A stretch of 64,000 nucleotides of DNA from contig NZ_JAUTBD010000001.1 in assembly GCF_030818935.1 (NCBI RefSeq), positions 62,001-126,000 on the forward strand, given 5' to 3'. This DNA is from Microbacterium sp. SORGH_AS_1204. GTDB lineage: Bacteria > Actinomycetota > Actinomycetes > Actinomycetales > Microbacteriaceae. Shown here in pieces: positions 46,145-54,261 of the stretch (within the stretch, counting starts at the first letter, position 1; every line of letters begins with the position of its first letter). The notes beneath the pieces were generated by a model, which saw nothing but the letters and a program-made list of their open reading frames with translations, was not told the DNA's origin and searched no databases. Position numbers and translations under genes: made by a program.

Positions 46145-46942
46145 TCAGCGGTGATGACTCGCGCGATAGGCACGAGGGGGCTGCTGAAGGATCCCGCGGA
46201 AAGCCGCCGTGAACGCGCTGTTGCTCGTGTACCCCACGCGACGAGCGACAATCCCGACGGGGATGCCGTCTTCCAGGAGGCGGATGGCGAGGGCGAGGCG
46301 GGCGCGTGTCCGCCACTGTGTGAACGTCCATCCCGTCTCCGCTTTGAACACTCGCGCGACGGTGCGCGAACTGTGCGCGGTGAGGGTCGCCCACTCTTCG
46401 AGGGAGCGGTCGTCGGCGGGGTCGTGCGCGAGGGAGGCCGCGATCGGGGCGATTCGCTCATCGCGGGGGAGAGGGAGCTCGATGTGAGGTCGGGTTTCGC
46501 GGGTCACGAGGTCGAGGCACACCGTCTGCGCGCGCAGACGCTGTGCGCGCGGCATCCCCGTGAGCTCGAGGTGCTGCAGGAGCTCCCTGAGCGCGGAGCC
46601 CACCGTGACGTACCCCACCTCGTCGAGAGGGGCCGACGCCATTGTCGTGTCGATGAATGTCACGGCCAGTGTGGTCTTCAGAGATCGGCTCGCGCTGTGG
46701 ACGGTACCGGCGGGGACCCACAGCCCTTGACCCAGCGAAAGGGGCCACTCGCGGTCGTCGGCGACGAGGGTCGCGGTCGCGCGCTCCGGATAGAACACCG
46801 CGTGCTCGACGTGGGTGTGCGGCTCTTCGCGGCATCCGTTCTCGTCGTCCACGTATCGGAGAGCGAGTGTTCTCTTCGTCAGCAGATACCCGGTGGGAAC
46901 GACGGCGGCCGTGCGCTCGACGTCTCGTCGCGGTACAGGCAT
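46145..46942 (-). CDS. AraC-family regulator, probable activator of the siderophore operon
   Basis: 265 aa. N-terminal cupin-like sensor (EEPHTHVEHAVFYPERATAT, SLGQGLWVPAGTVHSASRSL), C-terminal two helix-turn-helix AraC domain (SLEEWATLTAHSSRTVARVF, RLLEDGIPVGIVARRVGYTS). It is 103 bp upstream of, and codirectional with, the siderophore operon. AraC proteins near such operons often sense the cognate ferric siderophore; that role is inferred. Confidence 0.87.
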   Translation of the reverse strand: MPVPRRDVERTAAVVPTGYLLTKRTLALRYVDDENGCREEPHTHVEHAVFYPERATATLVADDREWPLSLGQGLWVPAGTVHSASRSLKTTLAVTFIDTTMASAPLDEVGYVTVGSALRELLQHLELTGMPRAQRLRAQTVCLDLVTRETRPHIELPLPRDERIAPIAASLAHDPADDRSLEEWATLTAHSSRTVARVFKAETGWTFTQWRTRARLALAIRLLEDGIPVGIVARRVGYTSNSAFTAAFRGILQQPPRAYRASHHR

Positions 46943-47063
46943 GGGCTGTCAGTGTAGTGGCGGGGTGGGCGCCCGAGAGTGATCCGGCTCTGCACGCAGC
47001 CCGCGGCCTCGTCATAGAGACGGCACATCGTTCTGTTCCCGGCGCGCGGACCCTGGTCCCGCG

Positions 47064-48371
47064 TCACCCGCGGTGGAACGGGCAGCCCGACGGCGCGTCC
47101 GCGCGGCGCACGCGGCCCCCGGAACGCGGCTTGGTCGGCATCCGTCGCCTGTTCACGTCGAGGCCGCGGCCGCTGATGCGGATGCGCGGGTCGCTGAGGG
47201 CGGAGATGGATGCCGCGAGCCCGGCGATCGCGAGCTTCTCGCCGGGGCAGCGGTGTCCGGTGGCGACGTCGGCGCCGCCGTGGGGGACGAACGCCTTCAG
47301 CGCCTCGTAGTCGTCGACGCTGCGGAAGCGCTCGGGGTCGAACGCCGACGGGCGCTCCCACTCGCGGGTGTCGGTGTCGGTGCCGAGGATGTCGAGCACG
47401 ACCCGGCCGCCGGCGGAGACGCGCTCGCCGTCGAGCTCGATGTCAGCGACGGCCCAGGCGGGCAGCATCGGCACGAAGGGTGCGGTGCGGCGGATCTCCT
47501 GCGCGAACATCGTCGTGCGCTCTCCGCCGACCAGGGTGCCGCGTTCGGCTGTCTCCGCCGCGATACGCTCCCGCCATTCGGGTCGGTCGTGCAGCTCTTT
47601 CGCGGCGAACGCGACGAAGCGCGACACGGCGATCATCGGGCGGAAGCTGTTCTGCAGCTCGATCCCCGCACGCTTCGCCGGCAGCAGCTCGCCGTCGCGG
47701 TCGCGGTGCCACGCCCACGCGTGCAGCGCGGTGCCCTCGGCGGGGTCGAGGGTGCCCTCGCGCACGGCGTCGGTGAGTTCGGCGGCATGGCGGTCGGACC
47801 AGCGGCGGTTGGCCAGGGCCAGCAGGAACTCCGGCGAGTAGGGCACGCCGAAGCCGTCGACGATCTGCGCCTGCCGCTTCGCCCACCGCGTCTGCGCCGC
47901 CGGAGTGCCGGGGATGCCGGCCCACCGCATGATCGCGCGGCCCAGCGCCCCGACCGCCGCCTCGTAGGCGGTGCGCTCGCCGCCGGCGACCCACGCGTCG
48001 AGTTCGCCCTGCCACTGCCGGTCGAGCTCGGGAAGGAGGCGCTCCACCTCGGCGTCGTCGTAGAGCACGTCGACGAACGTGGCTTTGCGGTGGCGGTGCT
48101 CGTCGCCGTCGAGGCTGTGCACCGAGCCGTGGCCGAACAGCGACTCCTGGATGAACGCCGGCATCGCTCCGTGACGGCGCACGCGCGACTCGTCGTAGAA
48201 CAGCGTCACACCCTCCTCGCCGCGCACGAACAGGGCCTCGCGGCCGAGGAGCCGGAACGGGACAGCCCGAGCGCCGCGGTCGGCGCGACGCCAGAGGTGC
48301 GCGCCGAAGCCGTAGCCGCGGGCGAGGAGCGAGAGCGAGTCGTCACGGAGGAGGGCGAGGGGGGATGCCAT
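47064..48371 (-). CDS. Cytochrome P450 of the CYP152 fatty-acid peroxygenase/decarboxylase family
   Basis: 435 aa. H2O2-driven P450s of this family hydroxylate or decarboxylate fatty acids. The heme loop FVPHGGADVATGHRCPGEKL holds the Cys ligand, and NSFRPMIAVSRFVAFAA has the Arg-Pro pair that binds the fatty-acid carboxylate. In LFGHGSVHSLDGDEHRHRK, Phe79 and His85 correspond to Phe79 and His85 of the alkene-forming OleT, where P450 BSbeta has Gln. I start at ATG 48371; a GTG at 48380 adds three residues. The chain ends with an additional basic, Cys-containing tail (SGCPFHRG). No redox partner is adjacent, as expected for a peroxygenase. Confidence 0.9.
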   Translation of the reverse strand: MASPLALLRDDSLSLLARGYGFGAHLWRRADRGARAVPFRLLGREALFVRGEEGVTLFYDESRVRRHGAMPAFIQESLFGHGSVHSLDGDEHRHRKATFVDVLYDDAEVERLLPELDRQWQGELDAWVAGGERTAYEAAVGALGRAIMRWAGIPGTPAAQTRWAKRQAQIVDGFGVPYSPEFLLALANRRWSDRHAAELTDAVREGTLDPAEGTALHAWAWHRDRDGELLPAKRAGIELQNSFRPMIAVSRFVAFAAKELHDRPEWRERIAAETAERGTLVGGERTTMFAQEIRRTAPFVPMLPAWAVADIELDGERVSAGGRVVLDILGTDTDTREWERPSAFDPERFRSVDDYEALKAFVPHGGADVATGHRCPGEKLAIAGLAASISALSDPRIRISGRGLDVNRRRMPTKPRSGGRVRRADAPSGCPFHRG

Positions 48372-48503
48372 GCCCGCCACGGTTTCACGCCGGCGCGGGG
48401 TCGGCCGAGGGGGCGGCGGTCTCTTCGGTCATGTGTTAGGCGATGAATCCCCGGGGCGGGCGTCGGCACGGATCCTCGCCGCGTGCGCTGTCACCGTCAC
48501 GAG

Positions 48504-48619
48504 TGCTGCGCGAACAGGCTGACGGCGCCAGCCTGCCGGAGGCTGTCCCGTCCCGCCGCAATGCTGCGCGAACAGGCCGACGGCGCCGGCCTGCCGGAGG
48601 CTGCCCCGTCCCGCCGCCG
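48504..48619. repeat. 58-bp tandem repeat, 2 copies
   Basis: Two 58-bp units at 48504-48561 and 48562-48619 differ at 5 positions. Each contains TGCTGCGCGAACAGG and a GGCGCC-GCCTGCC-GGAGGC segment able to fold. The array ends 12 bp before the SnoaL-like gene, so it lies in its leader. Confidence 0.8.
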
Positions 48620-48630
48620 ATAATGGGGGA

Positions 48631-49020
48631 GTGGAGCCGTGGGAGACGCGTGAGTGGTTCGCCGACGTCCTCGATGCGCTGAACCGGCATGACCTCGTCG
48701 ACCTGCGAGGCTTCCTGCACCCCCGCGTCCGCCGTGCGCACCTGCCCGCGGGCGCCGACGCCTGGATCGGGGAGTACGCCGACCTGCTGCACGGGTTCCC
48801 CGACTGGCAGTGGAAACGCATCCAGCTCCTCGTCGAAGACGACCGCCTCGCGGTGCACCTGCGCGGCGGCGGAACCCACACCGGCGCGTTCGCGCACCAC
48901 CCCGCCACGCGACGGCGCGTGAGCATCGCGTCCTTCGCGATGTGGCGCGTGGAGCAGGGCCTCATCGTCGAGGCGAGCGGCACCGACGACGCCGCCCAGA
49001 TCCGCGCCGCCATCCGCTGA
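48631..49020 (+). CDS. SnoaL-like / nuclear transport factor 2-fold protein
   Basis: 129 aa. REWFADVLDALNRHDLVDLR, LLHGFPDWQWKRIQLLVEDD and HHPATRRRVSIASFAMWRVE give the cone-shaped alpha+beta barrel of SnoaL-like proteins (cyclases, isomerases and many of unknown role). GTG start with GGGGGA upstream. Conserved polar residues inside the barrel (Asp, His) suggest an enzyme or small-molecule binder; nothing in the neighbourhood indicates the substrate. Confidence 0.75.
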   Translation: MEPWETREWFADVLDALNRHDLVDLRGFLHPRVRRAHLPAGADAWIGEYADLLHGFPDWQWKRIQLLVEDDRLAVHLRGGGTHTGAFAHHPATRRRVSIASFAMWRVEQGLIVEASGTDDAAQIRAAIR

Positions 49021-49243
49021 ACGCCACGGACCGGGAGACGGGCGCCGCCGCCGGCCCCGGGGCCCGCGAGTCGGCATCTCGCCGACACGTCGGTCGCCGC
49101 CCGCAACCGTCTCGTCGGCGGGCCGCGGTCTCGCGCCGACGGCACGACGCGGAGGCGCCGATCTGTCAAGGGCGGCTCGATGTCGGAGGCCCCGGGTACG
49201 GTCACTTCTGCCCGGTTCCATCGCGGGTGTAAGGAGGGTGACC

Positions 49244-49531
49244 ATGGTGTCTCCCGAACAGCCCGGAGCGGGAGTCGTCTGGGCTCGCGTCGAAGAGGGC
49301 TTCCATGTCGGCAGCCGCAGCGGAGTCTTCCTCGGCTACATCGATCGTCAGCCCGACGGCGTGTATCTCGCGCACGACGGCCGCTCGCGCGTCGTCGGAC
49401 GCTTCACCGAGCTGACCGAGGCGATGGCCACCGTCACGAACGCGCAGCCGCCGCACGACGCGCCGGTCACCCTCGAGCAGGTACGCGTCCCCGCGCGCCG
49501 CTCCACCGACGACGGGAGCGCGGTCGCATGA
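49244..49531 (+). CDS. Small protein of unknown function coupled to a BLUF photoreceptor
   Basis: 95 aa, no signal peptide, no Cys. VWARVEEGFHVGSRSGVFLG is followed by YIDRQPDGVYLAHDGRSRVV and GRFTELTEAMATVTNA, which suggests a small beta-sheet with one C-terminal helix. AAGGAGG lies 6 bp before the ATG at 49244, a near-ideal site, whereas the GTG at 49238 overlaps it. The stop overlaps the ATG of the BLUF gene (ATGA), so the two are made together and may interact. I do not recognise the family. Confidence 0.75.
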   Translation: MVSPEQPGAGVVWARVEEGFHVGSRSGVFLGYIDRQPDGVYLAHDGRSRVVGRFTELTEAMATVTNAQPPHDAPVTLEQVRVPARRSTDDGSAVA

Positions 49532-49965
49532 GCACGCCCCTGGTCTCCGTCTCCTACGTCAGCACGGCCGCCGATTCGTTCGACGACGCCGCGCTCTCCG
49601 CCCTGCTCGCGCAGAGCCGCGCGTCCAACCACGACCACGACCTCACCGGCATGCTGCTGTACCGGCGCGGGCGCTTCTTCCAGGTGCTGGAAGGGCCTCA
49701 GGATGCCGTCGACGAGCTCATGACGAAGATCCGGCGCGACCCGCGGCACGCCGACGTGCGAGTGCTCCTGAGCGAGCAGCTCGATGAGCGACGGTTCTCG
49801 GAGTGGACGATGGGGTACGAACCGATCGGCGTTCCCTCCTCCCCGCCGCCCGAGGGTTTCCGCGACACGTTCGCCGACCTCGAGTCCGACGACGACGATG
49901 CCAGCATCCGCGCGGTGCGCGAACTGACGGTCTGGTTCCGCGCGCGCACGAGCGTCGACGTCTGA
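49528..49965 (+). CDS. BLUF-domain blue-light receptor (FAD)
   Basis: 145 aa, a stand-alone BLUF domain with a short tail. Tyr10 (SVSYVS), Asn34 (ASNHDHDLTGMLLY), Gln52 (FFQVLEGPQDAVDELM), Trp93 and Met95 (FSEWTMGYEP) have exactly the same spacing as Tyr21, Asn45, Gln63, Trp104 and Met106 of AppA. The Tyr-Gln-flavin network of the photocycle is therefore intact. There is no output domain, so the signal must pass to a partner; the coupled 95-aa protein upstream is the obvious candidate. The 30-residue tail is acidic (FADLESDDDDASIRA). Confidence 0.93.
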   Translation: MSTPLVSVSYVSTAADSFDDAALSALLAQSRASNHDHDLTGMLLYRRGRFFQVLEGPQDAVDELMTKIRRDPRHADVRVLLSEQLDERRFSEWTMGYEPIGVPSSPPPEGFRDTFADLESDDDDASIRAVRELTVWFRARTSVDV

Positions 49966-50054
49966 GGTCCCGCCCGCTCGGTCGGCCGCGTCAACCCCGT
50001 CGCCGGGGGAGCCTCGTCCGCCGTACGGTGCCCGCTCCGATCGGAAGGCATCCC

Positions 50055-50654
50055 ATGACTTCAGCACTCGCTCTGAACTGCACGCTCAAGCCGGGCGACG
50101 CACCGTCGAGCACCGACAAGATCCTGCGCGAAGTCGCGGCCCAGCTCGCGCAGCATGACGTCATGACCGAGATCGTGAGGGTCGTCGATCTCGCGGTCCA
50201 CCCGGGCGTCGACACAGACATGGGTGGGGGAGACGAGTGGCCGGGTCTTCGCGCCAAGATCCTGGCATCCGACATCCTCGTCTTCGGCACCCCCACCTGG
50301 GTCGGGCACATGTCGTCGGTCGCGCAGCGCGTGATCGAGCGCCTCGACGCCGAGCTCAGCGAAACCGACGAAGAGGGGCGCCCCATCCTGGTGGGCAAGG
50401 TCGCCGTCGTCGCCGTGGTGGGCAATGAAGACGGCGCGCACAAGATCACGGCCGACCTGTTCCAGTCGTTGAACGACGTGGGCTTCACCATTCCCGCCCA
50501 GGGCGCGACCTACTGGAACGGCGAGGCGATGCAGGGCGGCGACTACAACGACCTCGACGAGACACCGGAGCCCGTGGCGAAGACGAACGCCACGGTCGCC
50601 GCGCATGCGGTGCATCTCGCGCGGCTGTTCGAGGTGTCGGACTACCCGGCGTGA
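50055..50654 (+). CDS. Flavodoxin-fold NAD(P)H-dependent oxidoreductase
   Basis: 199 aa. ALNCTLKPGDAPSSTDKILR is the FMN phosphate-binding N-terminus, and DILVFGTPTWVGHMSSVAQR the flavin loop (PTW-G as in WrbA/ArsH-like flavodoxins). GNEDGAHKITADLFQSLNDV is the second conserved loop. The ATG follows GGAAGG. Likely a quinone or FMN reductase; it stands downstream of the BLUF gene, but 89 bp away and without overlap, so a link to the flavin photoreceptor is only a possibility. Confidence 0.87.
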   Translation: MTSALALNCTLKPGDAPSSTDKILREVAAQLAQHDVMTEIVRVVDLAVHPGVDTDMGGGDEWPGLRAKILASDILVFGTPTWVGHMSSVAQRVIERLDAELSETDEEGRPILVGKVAVVAVVGNEDGAHKITADLFQSLNDVGFTIPAQGATYWNGEAMQGGDYNDLDETPEPVAKTNATVAAHAVHLARLFEVSDYPA

Positions 50655-50726
50655 CGCCGGCGTTTGCGCGGCAGAGCCGCGGGGTGACACCCGGCCGTTG
50701 CTGGTCCCCGCCGCAACGGCGAGGGC

Positions 50727-50860
50727 GGGTGAGCCGCAAGATCTGGCGGCGCCGTTCGCCCGGTCCGCCGGGGTCGCCGGCCCGTCGCGACCCGGGCGAG
50801 CCGCCGGATCCCGCGGCGCCGTTCGCCCGGTCCGCCGCGGTCGCCGGCCTGTCGCGAAAG
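50727..50860. repeat. 67-bp tandem repeat, 2 copies
   Basis: Two units (50727-50793, 50794-50860) share GCGGCGCCGTTCGCCCGGTC and GTCGCCGGCC with several substitutions. The array is followed by two short GCCGCGAAAGCGCT-type units. It fills the gap between two convergent genes. Confidence 0.75.
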
Positions 50861-50909
50861 CGCTGGTCTGCCGCGAAAGCGCTCGGTCCGGTGCGAGGGT
50901 GAGCGACGG

Positions 50910-51614
50910 TCAGAGGGGCGGGTCGAGGGCGCGGAGCGCGGCATCCATCCGTTCCGCCATCTCGGCGTAGCCGGTGTCGTTCGGGTGGAGCCCGTCGGAT
51001 GCCATCCAGCTGTCGGCGGAGTCGGCGTAGTGTCCGTCGAGCCAGTGGCCGGCGCCGTCGATGTGGTCGGCGTCGATGCGTTCGGCGGCGGCCTCGACCC
51101 ATCCCGCGATGATGTCGACCGAGGCGGGGCGATCGTCGGTGTACCAGAACGGCTCGACGACGACGATGCGCGCGTCGGGCAGCCCGTCGCGCAGGCGCTG
51201 CAGGTCGCTGTCGATGGCGGCACGGATGTCGTCGGCGGCGCTGTCGTAGCTGAAGTTGTCGTTGAGCCCCATCGTCACGAACACGATGTCGGGGTCGTCG
51301 GCGATGATCAGCGCCGGTATGTCGTTCAGGCCGGGCCCCATCGAGGCGCGGCGGTTGACGAAGCCGAGGCCGTTCTCGCAGCGGTTGATCTCCTGCCAGC
51401 CGCGCTCCGCCGACACGATCGTCGACCAGCGCTTCTCGGGCGAACTCGCGCCCGTCCCCCGCGTGTACGAGTCGCCGTAGAAGGCCACGACGGGCCCGTC
51501 GCCGGGGGTCGCGGGCGCAGACCGCGCTGCGCCCGGGTTCGGGGCGGAGCAGGCGACGAGCCCCGCGATGAGGGATGCCACGATCCCCAGGCTCAACGAC
51601 CGTCGCGCGCGCAT
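50910..51614 (-). CDS. SGNH/GDSL hydrolase lipoprotein
   Basis: 234 aa. Lipobox at LVACSAPN, so it is anchored on the cell surface. The four SGNH blocks are present: FYGDSYTRGTG (Ser), the Gly in SMGPGLNDI, TMGLNDN (Asn) and SDGLHPND (Asp-His). Such enzymes hydrolyse esters of lipids or acetylated polysaccharides. There is no operon context. Confidence 0.9.
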   Translation of the reverse strand: MRARRSLSLGIVASLIAGLVACSAPNPGAARSAPATPGDGPVVAFYGDSYTRGTGASSPEKRWSTIVSAERGWQEINRCENGLGFVNRRASMGPGLNDIPALIIADDPDIVFVTMGLNDNFSYDSAADDIRAAIDSDLQRLRDGLPDARIVVVEPFWYTDDRPASVDIIAGWVEAAAERIDADHIDGAGHWLDGHYADSADSWMASDGLHPNDTGYAEMAERMDAALRALDPPL

Positions 51615-51706
51615 GAGCCCATTCTCGCCCGGTCGGGTGGGGCCGGGCCCGTCTCGGTCACCCGTCCTTCGCGACGCGGTGCTCGGCGCGGGTGAGCGTC
51701 GGCGAG

Positions 51707-52291
51707 TCAGGCGCCCTCCCCGGCCTCAGCGTCGAGCGCCTCCAGCCGCTCGATGTGCCGTGCGATGCGTGCCGCACGCACGCTGTCGTTCGCGGCGGTG
51801 ACCACCGGGTGGAGCAACGAGTAGCGCTGCGTCTTGTTCAGGGCCGCGAAGGCGCGGGCAGCCGCCGGTGCGGCATCCAGAGCGGCCTCCAGGTCGGGGG
51901 GAACCTCGATCGTCGCGGGACCGGCGTACGCCCGCTCCCACCGTCCGTCGGCCTGGGCCTTCGCGATCTCATCGGCCCCCCGTGCACGCATGCGTCCCTC
52001 CTCGCTGAGCCGGGCCACGATGTCGACGTTGCGTGTCGACCACAGCGACCGCGAGCGGCGCGGGGTGAAGTGCTGCCAGAAGGTCGCGGCATCCCGAGAC
52101 TGTCGGCGGCCGTCGATCCATCCGCTGCACAGCGCCTCGTCGAGCGCCTCGGCGTAGGTGAGGGCCGTGGGAACGGTGGTGCCCTTCTTCGCCAGGACGA
52201 GCCGCACGCCGTCGCTGGCGCTCTCGTTCTGATCGAGCCAAGCGCGCCACCGGTGCGCGTCGGCGACGATGAGCTCGGGAATGTCAGCCAC
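51707..52291 (-). CDS. YdeI/OmpD-associated family protein
   Basis: 194 aa soluble protein. WLDQNESASDGVRLVLAKKG, then EALDEALCSGWIDGRRQSRD and TFWQHFTPRRSRSLWSTRNV, is the YdeI core; APAAARAFAALNKTQRYSLL is the C-terminal part. Molecular function of the family is not well defined (linked to antimicrobial-peptide resistance in enterobacteria). The start is the GTG at 52291. Confidence 0.88.
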   Translation of the reverse strand: MADIPELIVADAHRWRAWLDQNESASDGVRLVLAKKGTTVPTALTYAEALDEALCSGWIDGRRQSRDAATFWQHFTPRRSRSLWSTRNVDIVARLSEEGRMRARGADEIAKAQADGRWERAYAGPATIEVPPDLEAALDAAPAAARAFAALNKTQRYSLLHPVVTAANDSVRAARIARHIERLEALDAEAGEGA

Positions 52292-52416
52292 TGATTGCGC
52301 TCCTCTTCGTCGTGTCTGGCAACCTAGCGCGCACTTCCGACATCGACCCCTAGCCGAGCGGAGGCCTGCGGGGCAAGTGGCCCCCTGGGCGGCGCGCTCA
52401 CCCCCACCATGAGGGG

Positions 52417-52779
52417 ATGCGATGTGTAACGTACGCCGGTGAGACCGTGACCACGACCGACGACGTCGCCGAGGCGCTCGTGCAGCTGACGGCATCCATC
52501 GCCGCCGACGGTCAAGCCGAGGCCGTCAGCATCCCGATCGTCACCGCGAGCGGAGCGACCGAGGAGGCCGAGCTGGTCATCGGCGTCGGCAACGATGTGC
52601 TCAGCGCCCCCGCGCACGACTGGTCCGGAGACGAGCCCGACTTCGGATGGGCCGCCGAAGAACTGCGTCAGCACAAGCGCTTCCCGCAGGCGCCGGCCAT
52701 CGCGCACGAGCAGACGCTCGACATCGACAACCCCGACGCCTTCTGGGACCCCGACCTCGACGGGTTCACCCGCGCCTGA
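52417..52779 (+). CDS. Conserved hypothetical protein, 120 aa
   Basis: MRCVTYAGETVTTTDDVAEA, LVQLTASIAADGQAEAVSIP and AELVIGVGNDVLSAP form an alpha/beta pattern resembling small proteins I recall from Microbacterium and related genera, all of unknown function. It is acidic, without signal peptide. The ATG at 52417 has no separate ribosome binding site; the GTG at 52447 would be the alternative. The two Trp-containing C-terminal stretches (HDWSGDEPDFGW, DAFWDPDLDGF) are Asp-rich. Confidence 0.65.
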   Translation: MRCVTYAGETVTTTDDVAEALVQLTASIAADGQAEAVSIPIVTASGATEEAELVIGVGNDVLSAPAHDWSGDEPDFGWAAEELRQHKRFPQAPAIAHEQTLDIDNPDAFWDPDLDGFTRA

Positions 52780-52841
52780 CGTCGGTTCTTCAGCTTCGGG
52801 GCGGATTTGGCGCTTCGGGGCGGCGAATTCTCGCCCCGAGC

Positions 52842-52917
52842 GGCCGATCCCGCCCCAATTGGCCGGTTCCGCTTCGAGCGGCCGGTTCCGCCCCGAACGG
52901 CAGATGCCGCCCCCAAG
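52842..52917. repeat. 19-bp degenerate tandem repeat, 4 copies
   Basis: Units of the form GGCCGnTTCCGCCCCGAnn start at 52842, 52861, 52880 and 52899. The same 19-bp module forms the head of the 46-bp repeats at 2.43 kb. Preceding bases (52795-52840) hold inverted versions (CTTCGGGGCGG), so the array can fold. It lies in the 342-bp gap between the 120-aa gene and the SDR gene, in which I see nothing else. Confidence 0.75.
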
Positions 52918-53121
52918 GGGCCCGTCTGCTCCGGCGGGACCCCGCATCTGCCGGGGGAGCTCGTCAAGCCGGGTGATGCGCGCCGGCCGCGACGTAACGT
53001 GAGTGGTCCACGTCGGACGTGACCGGTTCATCACCCCGGCGTGTGAGCCCCGGACAGTCCGGGCGGAGTCGCCGTTTCGCGTCGCCGCCCGGACGCTCGG
53101 CGCATCGACGAGGATGAGGGC

Positions 53122-53883
53122 ATGCTGTTCTCCCTCGTCACCGGCGCCTCTCGCGGGATCGGCCGGGCCATCGCCGTCGCCCTCAGCGAGCGGGGTGATC
53201 GCGTCGCCGTCCACTACGGACAGGATCGGGATGCCGCGCTCGAGACGCTCGCATCCCTGCACGGCGAGGGTCACATCGTCGTCGGCGGAGACCTCTCCGA
53301 CGCCGCTGTCGCGGAGCGCGTCGTGAGCGATGTGCTCGAGGCCTTCGGTCGCATCGACGTGCTCGTCAACAACGCCGCCATCGCGCCGAACGCATCGACC
53401 TCGCATCCCATCGCCACCGTCGACTACGCCGCCTGGCACACCATCTGGGAGCAGATGGTCGACATCGACCTCCGCGCCCCGGCGAACATGACCTTCCTCG
53501 TGGCGCGGTCGCTCATCAAACGCGGGCTCCCCGGATCGGTCGTGAACGTGGGCTCGCGCGGCGCTTTCCGCGGCGAACCCGAATTCCCCGCCTACGGCGC
53601 CGCGAAAGCGGGCCTGCACGCGATGGGCCAGTCCCTCGCGGTCGCCCTCGCCCCGCACGGCATCGCCGTCACGAGCGTCGCGCCCGGCTTCGTGGGCACC
53701 GACCGGCAACAGGAGAAGCTTGCCGGCGCGGCGGGCGACGGCATCCGGGATCAGAGTCCCTTCGGCCGCGTCGCGACCCCGGAAGAAGTGGCGGATGCCG
53801 TGGTGTACCTCAGTTCGCCTCGCTCGCAGTGGGCGTCGGGCGCCATCCTCGACCTGAACGGGGCGTCGCACCTGCGCAGCTGA
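53122..53883 (+). CDS. Short-chain dehydrogenase/reductase (classical SDR)
   Basis: 253 aa. The cofactor motif is TGASRGIG, NNAAIAPNA the NNAG-type structural motif, and the catalytic Ser/Tyr/Lys are in NVGSRGAF and FPAYGAAKAGLHAMG; the C-terminal part PEEVADAVVYLSSPRSQWAS is typical of FabG-like enzymes. Substrate unknown. The ATG has no strong ribosome binding site. Stand-alone gene. Confidence 0.9.
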   Translation: MLFSLVTGASRGIGRAIAVALSERGDRVAVHYGQDRDAALETLASLHGEGHIVVGGDLSDAAVAERVVSDVLEAFGRIDVLVNNAAIAPNASTSHPIATVDYAAWHTIWEQMVDIDLRAPANMTFLVARSLIKRGLPGSVVNVGSRGAFRGEPEFPAYGAAKAGLHAMGQSLAVALAPHGIAVTSVAPGFVGTDRQQEKLAGAAGDGIRDQSPFGRVATPEEVADAVVYLSSPRSQWASGAILDLNGASHLRS

Positions 53884-53933
53884 CGCGCCTGCTTCCCGGC
53901 GTTACCGAGACTGCGGACGGGCGGGCGGGAGCG

Positions 53934-54152
53934 TCAGAGCTGGTCGCGATCATCGGGCGCGGCGGCGCCACCGCGCCCGCGTATCTCCACGGTGAGGCGA
54001 ACCATTCCCACGACGATGAGCAGGAAGCCCAGCACGGTGAGGTTCCACCTCCATAGCCCGTCGAGGCCGAAGAGCACGGAGGAGGAGAGGGCGAACGTCG
54101 CGCCGATGAGCAGCCAGACGGCGATCTGCGGGGGAGCCTCGTGTCTTGCCAT
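53934..54152 (-). CDS. Small membrane protein, two helices
   Basis: 72 aa. IAVWLLIGATFALSSSVLFG and NLTVLGFLLIVVGMVRLTV are two membrane segments joined by a short loop (LDGLWRW); the tail is charged. The ATG at 54152 follows GTGGGAGAC. I do not recognise a family; similar short two-helix proteins are frequent in actinobacteria. Confidence 0.65.
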   Translation of the reverse strand: MARHEAPPQIAVWLLIGATFALSSSVLFGLDGLWRWNLTVLGFLLIVVGMVRLTVEIRGRGGAAAPDDRDQL

Positions 54153-54261
54153 GTCTCCCACGGTAGGCGGGTGCCGTCGCCTCGACATCCGTCGAGCGGG
54201 GGAGATCCGGATGCCGTCCCCGCGCCTCCCCGAAGGGCTCGAGGCCGCCCGTGAGGGCTTT

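Noticed and set aside
49021..49243. Further gene before the 95-aa protein
   Set aside because: No frame with start signal or family features; treated as leader/promoter region.
52842..52917. CRISPR array
   Set aside because: Direct 19-bp units with no spacers and no cas genes.
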